A DNA stretch of 34,280 nucleotides, taken from Anaerotignum lactatifermentans DSM 14214 (lineage in GTDB: Bacteria; Bacillota; Clostridia; Lachnospirales; Anaerotignaceae). Position numbers and translations under genes: made by a program. Under the pieces are notes generated by a model, which ran no database searches, had not been told where the DNA came from, and worked only from the letters and a program-made list of their open reading frames with translations. Shown here one piece after another: positions 19,442 to 27,330 of this stretch. The stretch lies in the NCBI RefSeq assembly GCF_900142265.1, contig NZ_FRAH01000032.1:1-34280 (forward strand). Reading direction: 5' to 3'. Within the stretch, counting starts at the first letter, position 1. Each line of letters starts with the position of its first letter.

Positions 19442-19611
19442 TTTGGGAAACGAAGCGTGTCCCAAATGGAATCCGCAGTCGGAATTCACTTCCGACGAGG
19501 AAAACAGCACGTTTCAAGGCATTTTTATGCCGATGGAACGTACTGTTTATACATACAGTAACCTCGTCAAAATCCTGATTTTGACGAAGGGTGTCGACTT
19601 TTTCGACACCC
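19442..19611. repeat. Array of five consecutive hairpins (possible MITE or structured RNA element)
   Basis: Five inverted repeats fill 170 bp between convergent genes. A: TTTGGGA/TCCCAAA (19442-19448, 19460-19466). B: GTCGGAA/TTCCGAC (19478-19496). C: a 75-nt hairpin closed by GACGAGG/CCTCGTC (19494-19500, 19562-19568) with inner AAACAG/CTGTTT, ACGTT/AACGT and GGCA/TGCC pairings. D: CGTCAAAATC/GATTTTGACG (19565-19586). E: GGGTGTCGA/TCGACACCC (19589-19611). B-C and C-D share bases, so alternative folds are possible. No ORF or T-run belongs to it; E is not a plain terminator. Confidence 0.75.
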
Positions 19612-19633
19612 TCAATTCTGTGCCTTTTTTTTG

Positions 19634-20113
19634 TTACGGAACATACTGTTCTTCTACTTTTGTCACAACACCATTTTCCGAAGTAATCCAGAACGGCAGG
19701 TACCCGCCTTCTTCTTCCAGATGCTTCTGCAATTCTTTCCAGCTTTTCAGCTGTTTCTGCTCCACACCATTTTCCGTAAATTCCACCACCAGAATTTCTG
19801 GTCGTTTTCCCATATCCATGGTTCTGTCGTTTTCCCATGTGCGAATATAATATCCGTTTGGCATTTCCATATTGGGGTCCAGATGCACCTGTGCCAGACG
19901 TTCTCTGTTTTCCTCTGTATACCACTGGGCTTCGTTCAATCTGAGCCACTCATTTTCAAAATCCAACTCTAAGATATACCCGAACTGTTTAGAGGACATA
20001 TCTCCGTAAAAATCCTCTAGAGTTCCTTCTCTCACCACAATATCATCAGTTGTCACAGACCAAAGCCCCATTTCATCCCGCAGAAATGTCATGGCAACAT
20101 CTTCGGGATTCAA
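19634..20113 (-). CDS. Tail protein of the M56 metalloprotease, probably split off by a frameshift
   Basis: 159 residues if started at TTG 20113; the only alternative is an ATG at about 20094 with a poor RBS. It contains NPEDVAMTFLRDEMGLWSV followed by a soluble alpha/beta domain ending KVEEQYVP. The frame is open further upstream to 20131, and the residues then read KVGLLNPEDVAMTF, which continues naturally from the M56 protein's last residues (AQCDEG). One extra G in the GGGG tract near 20127-20130 would fuse the two into a roughly 700-residue protein. The TTG has only a weak AGGTAGGG upstream. Either a separate coupled gene or the broken-off C-terminus of the sensor; I favour the latter. 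Confidence 0.6.
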   Translation of the reverse strand: MNPEDVAMTFLRDEMGLWSVTTDDIVVREGTLEDFYGDMSSKQFGYILELDFENEWLRLNEAQWYTEENRERLAQVHLDPNMEMPNGYYIRTWENDRTMDMGKRPEILVVEFTENGVEQKQLKSWKELQKHLEEEGGYLPFWITSENGVVTKVEEQYVP

Positions 20114-20118
20114 AAGCC

Positions 20119-21726
20119 CTACCTTGCCCCTTCATCGCACTGCGCCTGCTGTTCCGCATAATAAGCATCTTCTTCTGCGCCGCTGACATAGTTGTAATAA
20201 AGATGTCCCAACTCATCGCTCCATCGTTCCACGCACCAGATACCGCCATCCCCCTGTTTCACAGGCTGGGACAGAAGCAGCCGCCAGTCACTGTATCCTT
20301 TCTGCTGATGGAGAGATACGTCCACAATGATATGATTTCCCGGGTATGTTTCCGGTGTGAGATATCCTTTTTCCTCCAGAAGCGCCCGCACCATGGTACC
20401 CATTTCTTCCTGCGGCATGGTCAATTCGTATGGATAAATGCTGCCAAAGCATACGCCAAATAACGCCGCCTGTTCCTCTGTATAGGAAAATTCCGCAACG
20501 CCGCTTTCATCCGGTTCCGGCAGACTCATTGCCCCAAAAGCGTATTTTTCCGATTCCAGATACAGATAATCGCCTTCCTGTGTAACGCCCTCCGGCAGCT
20601 GCAAAGGCTTGTCGCTGTCCAGCTGGTATTGACATTCTCCCGACCAGACTTCCACAGCGATACCTTCCCCCAGCAATCCATCCACACGAGCATGCTGTGT
20701 CGCTTGCATCACTTCTCTGTCAATGATATGACTGCCCTGACTTTCCACCATAGAGACAATCTTTTCTTCCTCCATTCTGGCGATGTCATTGCTGTCATCC
20801 ACTTTTTCCGGCGCACTCCAAATGGCGCATCCCACTGCCACCGCTGCCACAACTGCCAGCCCTGCCACAACAGAAACGGGCTTTTTGTATTGAAGGATAT
20901 GCTTTACCCTTGTTTTGATGGGCTTTTCCCCAAATGCCAAAGGGGTACCGAACCATCTTTCCTCTGCCGACAGCCGCACCAAAGAAAGAGAATATCCTTT
21001 TTTGATGTCCGTCCCCATTTTTTCCAGCACCTTTTCATCACAGGAGCTTTCCATATCCGCTTCCATGCACCGGAATGCCAGCCAAACCAGCGGATTGAAC
21101 CAATGCAGACAAAGAATGACAAAAGCCCCTTGCTTGATGCGCATATCATGCCGTTTGATATGGATTCTCTCATGACAAAGCACATACTCCCGTTCTTCCT
21201 CTGTCAAATCCGCCGGAAGATAGATGCAGGGTGGCAGTCCCATAACAAACGCTGTGGGCAGTCCTTCCACCTGATATACATTCGGTTCCAGCTTTTCCCC
21301 ATTTTTCAGTTTCTTCCGCAGTTTCCTAGAAGAAATCATGCCGTATGCCAGCAAGATCACGGTTCCCGCAAACCATACCACAGAAGCCCCTTCCACCATC
21401 CGTTCCATGGGAAAAACTTCTTCTCCCAATTTCCGCACTGGTGTCCGTTCTGCCACAAAATCATCCACGAGGGAAATCCCGCTTTCCACTTGCGGCACTG
21501 CTTGATAGAGCTTTTCCTGCCGAAAACTTTCCACCCCCACAGGCATAGGACTATAGGAAGTCTTGATGCGCACGGGTAGAATCAGTGCCAGAAATACCAC
21601 CAGCCACAGACCATAAGAAATGGACTTAGGGCTTTTTTTCAGCAAAAACCGCAGAATCAGCACTGCCACAATGGCAAAACTGCCGTAAAGGGATAAATTC
21701 AAAATTTCCAGAAACAGTCCATCCAT
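20119..21726 (-). CDS. M56-family (BlaR1/MecR1-like) membrane metalloprotease sensor
   Basis: 535 residues. Helices lie at about 11-29, 38-52, 115-131 and 201-218, with the zinc-protease motif HERIH at 185-189 and the downstream conserved EADMESSCDEKVL (about 222-234); a fifth helix is at about 291-307. The extracellular part (310-535) is not a penicillin-binding domain: no STxK-type serine motif was seen. The ligand is therefore probably not a beta-lactam. BlaR1-type proteases cleave or trigger cleavage of the BlaI repressor after sensing. ATG 21726 is 2 nt after the blaI stop, with RBS GGAGGG inside blaI. The product appears truncated by a frameshift (next entry downstream). Confidence 0.88.
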   Translation of the reverse strand: MDGLFLEILNLSLYGSFAIVAVLILRFLLKKSPKSISYGLWLVVFLALILPVRIKTSYSPMPVGVESFRQEKLYQAVPQVESGISLVDDFVAERTPVRKLGEEVFPMERMVEGASVVWFAGTVILLAYGMISSRKLRKKLKNGEKLEPNVYQVEGLPTAFVMGLPPCIYLPADLTEEEREYVLCHERIHIKRHDMRIKQGAFVILCLHWFNPLVWLAFRCMEADMESSCDEKVLEKMGTDIKKGYSLSLVRLSAEERWFGTPLAFGEKPIKTRVKHILQYKKPVSVVAGLAVVAAVAVGCAIWSAPEKVDDSNDIARMEEEKIVSMVESQGSHIIDREVMQATQHARVDGLLGEGIAVEVWSGECQYQLDSDKPLQLPEGVTQEGDYLYLESEKYAFGAMSLPEPDESGVAEFSYTEEQAALFGVCFGSIYPYELTMPQEEMGTMVRALLEEKGYLTPETYPGNHIIVDVSLHQQKGYSDWRLLLSQPVKQGDGGIWCVERWSDELGHLYYNYVSGAEEDAYYAEQQAQCDEGAR

Positions 21727-21728
21727 AC

Positions 21729-22088
21729 TCAGCCCTCCTCGTATGTCTCAATAAGCTTTTTCATCTCCTCCACTTCTTTCGCCGTCAGCCCTTTCCCCTT
21801 TGCAAAGGCTGTGAGAAACTTTGGCAGGGAACCACCGAAGCTGTCTTTGACAAATTGTCTGCTTTCCTGCGCCTGCCATTCCTCTTTGGTATATACCGCC
21901 CGAATCATGCCTTTTTCATTGACAAAGACCCCTTTTTGCTCCAGTTTTTTCAGCATGGTATAGGTGGTAGACTTCTTCCAGTCCATTTCCTCTCCGCAGA
22001 TTTTCACCAACTCCGCCGAGGTCATGGGCACATGCTTCCATAAAATCTCTGCCAGTCTTTCTTCCGCTTCCGTCAGTTGGTATCCCAT
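21729..22088 (-). CDS. BlaI/MecI-family transcriptional repressor
   Basis: 119 residues from MGYQLTEAEERLAEILW. The winged-helix domain includes SAELVKICGEEMDWKKSTTYTMLKKLEQKG (about 18-50), the recognition helix region of BlaI; the C-terminal dimerisation helix KGLTAKEVEEMKKLIE follows. Start ATG 22088 has GGGGGG upstream; a longer in-frame start at 22187 is rejected because it would cover the promoter. Family role: dimer repressor released by proteolysis on a signal from its partner BlaR1-like protease, which is the next gene. No beta-lactamase gene is nearby, so the regulated target may be the operon itself. Confidence 0.93.
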   Translation of the reverse strand: MGYQLTEAEERLAEILWKHVPMTSAELVKICGEEMDWKKSTTYTMLKKLEQKGVFVNEKGMIRAVYTKEEWQAQESRQFVKDSFGGSLPKFLTAFAKGKGLTAKEVEEMKKLIETYEEG

Positions 22089-22105
22089 GGTATCCCCCCC
22101 TTTCG

Positions 22106-22163
22106 GTCTATAAGTTTTAGACTTCTTTTCTTTTAGTCTATAATCTATAGACCAATTTGTCAA
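22106..22163 (-). promoter_or_regulatory. BlaI-type promoter with double operator
   Basis: Promoter on the minus strand: TTGACA (22163-22158), 17 nt, TAGACT (22140-22135). Two dyads overlap it: GTCTATA-N3-TATAGAC (22136-22152), perfect and covering -10 and spacer, and GTCTATA-N3-TTTAGAC (22106-22122), one mismatch, 30 bp downstream. The spacing is three helical turns, which fits two BlaI dimers on the same DNA face. Autoregulation is inferred. Confidence 0.82.
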
Positions 22164-22263
22164 TGATTTGTTTCTATTTTCATACAAAAAAACAAAACAA
22201 CAGTCTTTCCTTCAGAAAACATTGTTTTAAAAGAAAATATTTCCGTAAAATCATGATAAACAA

Positions 22264-22300
22264 GGAAAGCTGGAATCCTGCGCAAGAATTCCAGCTTTCT
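22264..22300 (-). terminator. Terminator hairpin of the GH18 gene; copy 2 of the dispersed hairpin repeat
   Basis: The 12-bp stem GAAAGCTGGAAT/ATTCCAGCTTTC (22265-22276 with 22288-22299), preceded on the plus strand by AAACAAG. The U-tract on the minus strand is poor (CTTGTTTAT), so termination may be partial. Confidence 0.65.
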
Positions 22301-22335
22301 TTATACCCCAAATATTCAGGGAAAATCTCCATATT

Positions 22336-23985
22336 TTATTTCACGGTGCTCCAGATATTACTGTAAGCCGTTGTATTTTCATCAGGAATCAATCCCAATC
22401 TCCAGAAAGATACCCCATTGACACCCATCATTTTTGCCAGATCCATTTTATCCTGAATGCTGCGGCTGTCCTCATACCAGATAACCTTGGTGGTATCTCC
22501 ATCCTGCACTGTCATGTAAGGATTCCGGTACTTTTCAGAATATTCGGATTTCGTGCCGCTCTGCAAATAAGTCTGCAAGGTGTCATAATCATTGTCGATG
22601 CCCTGACTGTTGACAATAACGCCATTTTGCAGATCCCATTCCACGTTGGAAGAAGGGCTCATCCCCAGCACGACCTTGCTGCTGTCCGTCACACCGGTAT
22701 TCTCATCGGTAATGGCATGGAGTCCATAATATACCTGATCAAAAGGAGAAACAGGCGTTGTAGTAAAGCCGCTTTGCTGTACATCAGCGGAAATATTCTT
22801 TGCCTCATAGTCATAAGCCATCATAATGACTTTGTCCGCAATCTCACCAATGGCTTTGTAGTCATATCCATCGTAATAACTACCATCTTTTGTTGCCGGA
22901 TGAACTGCCACATACAGGCTCTTTCCTTCCGCTGTCAATGCTGTATCCAGTTCTTTCAGGAACGCCACGAAATTCTGTTTCAATGTACTGCCGCGGAGTC
23001 CTTCAAAGTCAATGGTGACTCCTTCATAAGGATTTCTGCCCAGTTTCTTATAAGTCACTGTCACTTCTTCCATAATGGCGTTCACTGCTGCTGTGCGGTT
23101 TTCCGCATTGTTCAAAATGGTCTGCGCCTGTGTGGCATCCGACAGGAAAACATTCAGATTGGTCTGGACACCGCTATTCTGCAGTTCTTCCACAATCTGT
23201 TCATAGCCTTCCGGCACTGCCCATTCATTGTTGTTCTCATAAAGGGTATTGACCACAATACTTCCGTCGTCACGATATTCCATTTTGCTCCAGCCAAAAG
23301 AAACAGCGTCCATTTCCTTTGCCAGATCTTTCTGCCCATAGGAAGAGAAAGCGTAGAATCCATGAACAAAGTCCGTATCACTGTTCATTTTGTTGTAGCA
23401 CCGCAGCATCATGGCTGCCGCTTCTTCTCTGGTAGCTGTTCCATTTGGCACAAACTGTCCATCGCCTTTGCCGCTGACAATGCCGAAATCATATGCCAGA
23501 TTGATATATCCCTTGTTGCTTGTCACATCTGTGAATGGAGAAGCTGCCTCTGCCGCCGTTTCCACCAGATTGTCATAGCCCAATCCTTTCACCAGCATCA
23601 CAGCCATTTCCTCTCTGGTAATATTGTCATTGGGGCGGAAATTCTGGGCGCTGTCATCCAAAGCCCCATGCTGTGCCGCTGTTTCGATACTCTTGAAATA
23701 CCATTGGTTCACATCCTGATTATCCGCAAAAGAACCGCTCTGGGCATCCACCAGTTCCCAGCCAAACATCCGGCACATCATGGACACAAACTGCCCTCTT
23801 GTCACCGTTTGTCCCAGACCAAAAGTACCATCATCCATACCGCTGATGAAACCAATCTCGCTGGCTTTCACCACTTCGTTATACGCCCAATGGTCTGTGG
23901 GCACATCGGGAAACTGCGCACCAAAAGCCGTTGCCGACCAGAGGGTTCCCATTGCCGCTGCCAAAAAAATGACCTTTCCTTTCAT
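22336..23985 (-). CDS. Cell-surface SLH-domain protein with GH18 (SleL/YaaH-like) hydrolase domain
   Basis: 549 residues. A signal peptide (1-22, ending ATAFG-A) is followed by three SLH modules: FPDVPTDHWAYNEV (about 25-70), FADNQDVNQWYFKSI (86-140) and FTDVTSNKGYINLAYDFGIVSG (151-200). These anchor the protein to pyruvylated secondary cell-wall polymer. Residues 205-549 form a GH18 barrel with EGVTIDFEGL (Asp326, catalytic Glu328) and MMAYDYEA. GH18 enzymes of this type cleave N-acetylglucosamine bonds in peptidoglycan or chitin-like glycans, so cell-wall remodelling is likely. RBS GGAGGAA. The gap to the upstream gene contains a strong terminator only 36 nt before the start, so its promoter may overlap the terminator region. 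Confidence 0.92.
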   Translation of the reverse strand: MKGKVIFLAAAMGTLWSATAFGAQFPDVPTDHWAYNEVVKASEIGFISGMDDGTFGLGQTVTRGQFVSMMCRMFGWELVDAQSGSFADNQDVNQWYFKSIETAAQHGALDDSAQNFRPNDNITREEMAVMLVKGLGYDNLVETAAEAASPFTDVTSNKGYINLAYDFGIVSGKGDGQFVPNGTATREEAAAMMLRCYNKMNSDTDFVHGFYAFSSYGQKDLAKEMDAVSFGWSKMEYRDDGSIVVNTLYENNNEWAVPEGYEQIVEELQNSGVQTNLNVFLSDATQAQTILNNAENRTAAVNAIMEEVTVTYKKLGRNPYEGVTIDFEGLRGSTLKQNFVAFLKELDTALTAEGKSLYVAVHPATKDGSYYDGYDYKAIGEIADKVIMMAYDYEAKNISADVQQSGFTTTPVSPFDQVYYGLHAITDENTGVTDSSKVVLGMSPSSNVEWDLQNGVIVNSQGIDNDYDTLQTYLQSGTKSEYSEKYRNPYMTVQDGDTTKVIWYEDSRSIQDKMDLAKMMGVNGVSFWRLGLIPDENTTAYSNIWSTVK

Positions 23986-24021
23986 ACCCGTTCCTCCTTT
24001 TTATTCCAAAACCCTTTTGTG

Positions 24022-24073
24022 CAAAAAAAGCTGCATGGAACCGGCATTTTTCTGCCGTCCATACAACTTTTTC
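24022..24073 (-). terminator. Intrinsic terminator of the MMPL-GLUG operon
   Basis: The long stem AGTTGTATGGA-C-GGCA pairs with TGCC-G-GTTCCATGCAGCT, followed by T7 on the minus strand. The fold is nearly symmetric, so it could act on both strands. It is 66 nt after the GLUG gene stop. Confidence 0.85.
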
Positions 24074-24138
24074 TTTCTGTCTGTGTTGCCGCAAAACAGA
24101 GAAGTCCTTTGCTGCATTGCGTTCCTTACAGCTTTATT

Positions 24139-27100
24139 TTACTCCTCTTTTTTCCGTTTGTCTTTTACAAAATTCTTAATCCGCTCTCTTTTCCAGAAAA
24201 TGACAACTCCAAGCACAAGAACTACACATCCGGCAATGGGCGCGACCACATGCCACAAAGGTGTCCGTTCCGCATAGAACGTAAACTGGGTACCATCTGC
24301 GTTAAAGCACAGATACTGTCCATCTTTCTGGGTATCCAAAGGCACAGCGCCGCCATCTTTCACCAGATACAGCTTCAGCAGTCCGCCGCCTTCCGGCATG
24401 CAGTACCGCATCAAATGCGTAATGCTGCCGTCTTCTGGCAATGTTACCTTCCAGCCTTCTACGAATTTACTGCTGTCCATACTGCCCACGTCTTCCGCAG
24501 TCACAGGTTCCATGGTAATTTCCGCACCATCTTCAAAACTGCCTTCTGCCAGCAGAATAGAAAGCATTGCTTCGCCTCTGGTCTGTGGTGACGCAATGGA
24601 AGAACTCCGCTGGGTGTAAACGGCTTCGATAACTCTGTCAAATGTAACAGTTTCCGGCAATTCTTCCCAATTTCCGGAAGAACCTTCCAGTTTTGGCACT
24701 TCTGGAATAGGCTTGCTGTCTGTTTTTTCACCGTAGGTGTATGCTACATCATCCACCACGGCACCGTTTGCCATATAAGTCAGATAGAAAGAACGGAATC
24801 GTTCCGGCAGCCCTTCTATGGCAATGAAATCTTCGTATGCCATAGGCTCTGCTTCTCCGGCAAAACTGATGTCGTCCACACCGCCCCAGTCGCCGTCTAC
24901 AAAGTAGTTGCCTTTCACATTTCCTTCGGCTTTTCCGGCAATGGCACCAGCCGCTTCTTCCGCATCCGTCAGTTCCACCATGGCACGGCAGTCAAAGATG
25001 TCTGTACCATATCCGGCAATACCGCCGGTATAGCTGCCGCCGCTCAATGAAACTTTGGCATCACTGTTTCGTACCACAGAGTCAGAGCTGCCCACAATGC
25101 CGCCGATATAATCGCCGTCGCTGCTGGTCACTTTGCCATAAGCCTCACATTTGTAAATGCTGCCCAGCTTCATATAACCAGCAATGCCGCCTACATAATC
25201 TTTTTTCCCGGTCACCGTTCCGTAGTTTACAGAACTCCGCAGGACAGCTTTTGTCTGGAAATGCTGATTCAGGGAAGTATCCCCCTGTCTTGTCAGGTCG
25301 TCTTCCGGGTCAAAGTCGTATTCCACCGCAATGGCGCCGCAGATCCCCCCGGTATCCACGTCACCCTCTACTTTGCCGTAGTTGCGGCAGTTTTCTGTGA
25401 CACCTTCCGTGGAAGAAGTCACTTCTTCTGATATATCTTCATAAATCTCTTCTTCTTCGCCATCGTCCAGCAGTTTTTCATAAATATCCCGCATGATATC
25501 CATGATGCTTCGCATCTGGTCATTCATTGCCCGCAGGTCAGAAATCAGGATGTCGCCATTGTCCCCCATTTCGTCTGTCATCTGTTCCACTTCGTCGAAA
25601 ATGGAACCTGTCTGATCCAGCAGATTGTCCACCTGCTCTTTATATTCCGCATCAGGCACAGCAAACTGAGGTGCGCCGCCTTCTCGGAAATCCCGAATTG
25701 CCCAGCGCATGTCTGTTACCATATCGGATAATCCATCCTGAATGTCCTGTAACTGTTCCACGGAACGTTCCAGTCTGGATAAAGCGCCGTTCAGGTCAGA
25801 AGCCATATCACTGCCGCTGTCCAGTGCGTCCCCCATTTCATTTTTCGTGTTGTTGATGGCACGAATGACACCGTCACCGGCAGACTTCAGATAAGTCACA
25901 TCCCCCTGCAAGTCAGCCAGCGCTTCTTCCATGGCTTCCCAGTTGCCCACAGAACCAATGACATTTTGGACACTCTGGTTTACATCTTTCCATGCGTCTT
26001 TGTAATTCTGTACCGCACGATCCAGCTTTGTCAAACCGCTGTTGGCACTGTCGATGGCATCTTGTCCAGCCTGTGCTGCATCCTCCAAACGTTCTACAGA
26101 TTTATGGAGATGATTCAATGCGTCTGTAATATCGTCTGCCACATCCTCCCCGGTTCCCAGAATATCTTCCAGATCACCCAGGAAACGGTCTGCCCGTGCA
26201 CTCAGGTCATTGATAGTCATAATGGTATCATCCACATAATCTTCTGTCCGGTGTACCAGATAGTCCGTGCTTTCTCTGGCTTCATCGGACATAGCGGAAA
26301 TGTTGTCCAGACGGAAAGAAACGTCATCCATCGTGGTTTCCGTATGATCCAGCATGCCGTCCATAATGTCCTGCAATCCCGAAAAAGCATCGGAAAGCCG
26401 TTCCAGATCGTCCTTGCCGAATTTCAAAATCAGGTAAGGTTCCATCTGCCCTACAACACCGCCTACGTCTTTTCTGCCGTAAACATCGCCGCGGTTTTCA
26501 CAGTCGTGGAGATAGCCAGACTGTCTGCCGGCAATGCCGCCTACGTTATACCCCACATGTGGGTATCCGATTTCCCCTACGTTTTTGCATCCCTGCAAAA
26601 GCCCGGAGGAAAATCCCGTAATACCGCCAGTATCTGTATATACAGAAAGGTTTTCCGTATTGTTGATATGGGTCACATCAATATCATCCAATGTAGGAGC
26701 AATTTCTGCACCATCTGTATTGACACTGCTTTCGTTGGTACAGCGGATGATGCTGCCAAGGTTTTGCCCTGCAATACCGCCAGTGTAGTGTTCCCCACGG
26801 ATTTCTCCTCGAACGGTACAACCCGTGATGACCCCGGTGTTTTCATTGATGCCGGCAATACCACCAATGTTGTTCTTGCCGTCTACCACACCGTTGAACA
26901 TACAATTTTCAATGGTGCCGCTGTTGTGTCCCACAATACCGCCAATGGCGCTTTTCCCGCCAGATGGCTCCCATGTGCCTGTGACAGTCAGGTTTTTCAC
27001 CACTGCACCTTCACTCACATAACGGAATACCCCTGTGTCAGAAGCCGCTGATGTATAAGAACCCATATGGATGCTGTGTCCGTTGCCGTCAAAAGTACCG

Positions 27101-27330
27101 CTGAACACAGGCACCGGCGTAAAACTGCCGCCCAAATCCAAATCTGTATCCAGCACAACAGTCTTGCCTACAGACCAGGTATCCAGCTTACAATTTTTCA
27201 CAAATGATTTCCAATCCTCTGCCGTAGCGATGCAGATTTCTCCCCCATCGGATGCAAAGGCGCTCAAAGGCAGACCAAAAACCAGCAGCGCTGCCATGAG
27301 TAATGATATGATTCTTTTACTGATTTTCAT
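24139..27330 (-). CDS. Large membrane-anchored surface protein: GLUG beta-helix interrupted by a long helical domain
   Basis: 1063 residues. Signal peptide 1-27 (cut after AFA). At 60-300 come at least six GLUG-type turns (GGIVGHNSG, GGIAGINENTG, GGIAGQNLG, GGITGFSSG, GGIAGRQSG, GGVVGQ), a beta-helix. Residues 300-640 are a helical, heptad-like, acidic insert (SDAFSGLQDIMDGML, LNHLHKSVERLED, SRLERSVEQLQDIQ). GLUG turns then resume at 655-800 (GGICGA, GGIAGYM, GGIVGSSD, GGIAGYG). A transmembrane helix at 1026-1046 and a basic tail RERIKNFVKDKRKK anchor it. The start overlaps the permease gene by 14 nt with GGAGGGG upstream, so the two are translationally coupled. Likely an outward-projecting partner of the permease; function unknown. 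Confidence 0.85.
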   Translation of the reverse strand: MKISKRIISLLMAALLVFGLPLSAFASDGGEICIATAEDWKSFVKNCKLDTWSVGKTVVLDTDLDLGGSFTPVPVFSGTFDGNGHSIHMGSYTSAASDTGVFRYVSEGAVVKNLTVTGTWEPSGGKSAIGGIVGHNSGTIENCMFNGVVDGKNNIGGIAGINENTGVITGCTVRGEIRGEHYTGGIAGQNLGSIIRCTNESSVNTDGAEIAPTLDDIDVTHINNTENLSVYTDTGGITGFSSGLLQGCKNVGEIGYPHVGYNVGGIAGRQSGYLHDCENRGDVYGRKDVGGVVGQMEPYLILKFGKDDLERLSDAFSGLQDIMDGMLDHTETTMDDVSFRLDNISAMSDEARESTDYLVHRTEDYVDDTIMTINDLSARADRFLGDLEDILGTGEDVADDITDALNHLHKSVERLEDAAQAGQDAIDSANSGLTKLDRAVQNYKDAWKDVNQSVQNVIGSVGNWEAMEEALADLQGDVTYLKSAGDGVIRAINNTKNEMGDALDSGSDMASDLNGALSRLERSVEQLQDIQDGLSDMVTDMRWAIRDFREGGAPQFAVPDAEYKEQVDNLLDQTGSIFDEVEQMTDEMGDNGDILISDLRAMNDQMRSIMDIMRDIYEKLLDDGEEEEIYEDISEEVTSSTEGVTENCRNYGKVEGDVDTGGICGAIAVEYDFDPEDDLTRQGDTSLNQHFQTKAVLRSSVNYGTVTGKKDYVGGIAGYMKLGSIYKCEAYGKVTSSDGDYIGGIVGSSDSVVRNSDAKVSLSGGSYTGGIAGYGTDIFDCRAMVELTDAEEAAGAIAGKAEGNVKGNYFVDGDWGGVDDISFAGEAEPMAYEDFIAIEGLPERFRSFYLTYMANGAVVDDVAYTYGEKTDSKPIPEVPKLEGSSGNWEELPETVTFDRVIEAVYTQRSSSIASPQTRGEAMLSILLAEGSFEDGAEITMEPVTAEDVGSMDSSKFVEGWKVTLPEDGSITHLMRYCMPEGGGLLKLYLVKDGGAVPLDTQKDGQYLCFNADGTQFTFYAERTPLWHVVAPIAGCVVLVLGVVIFWKRERIKNFVKDKRKKEE

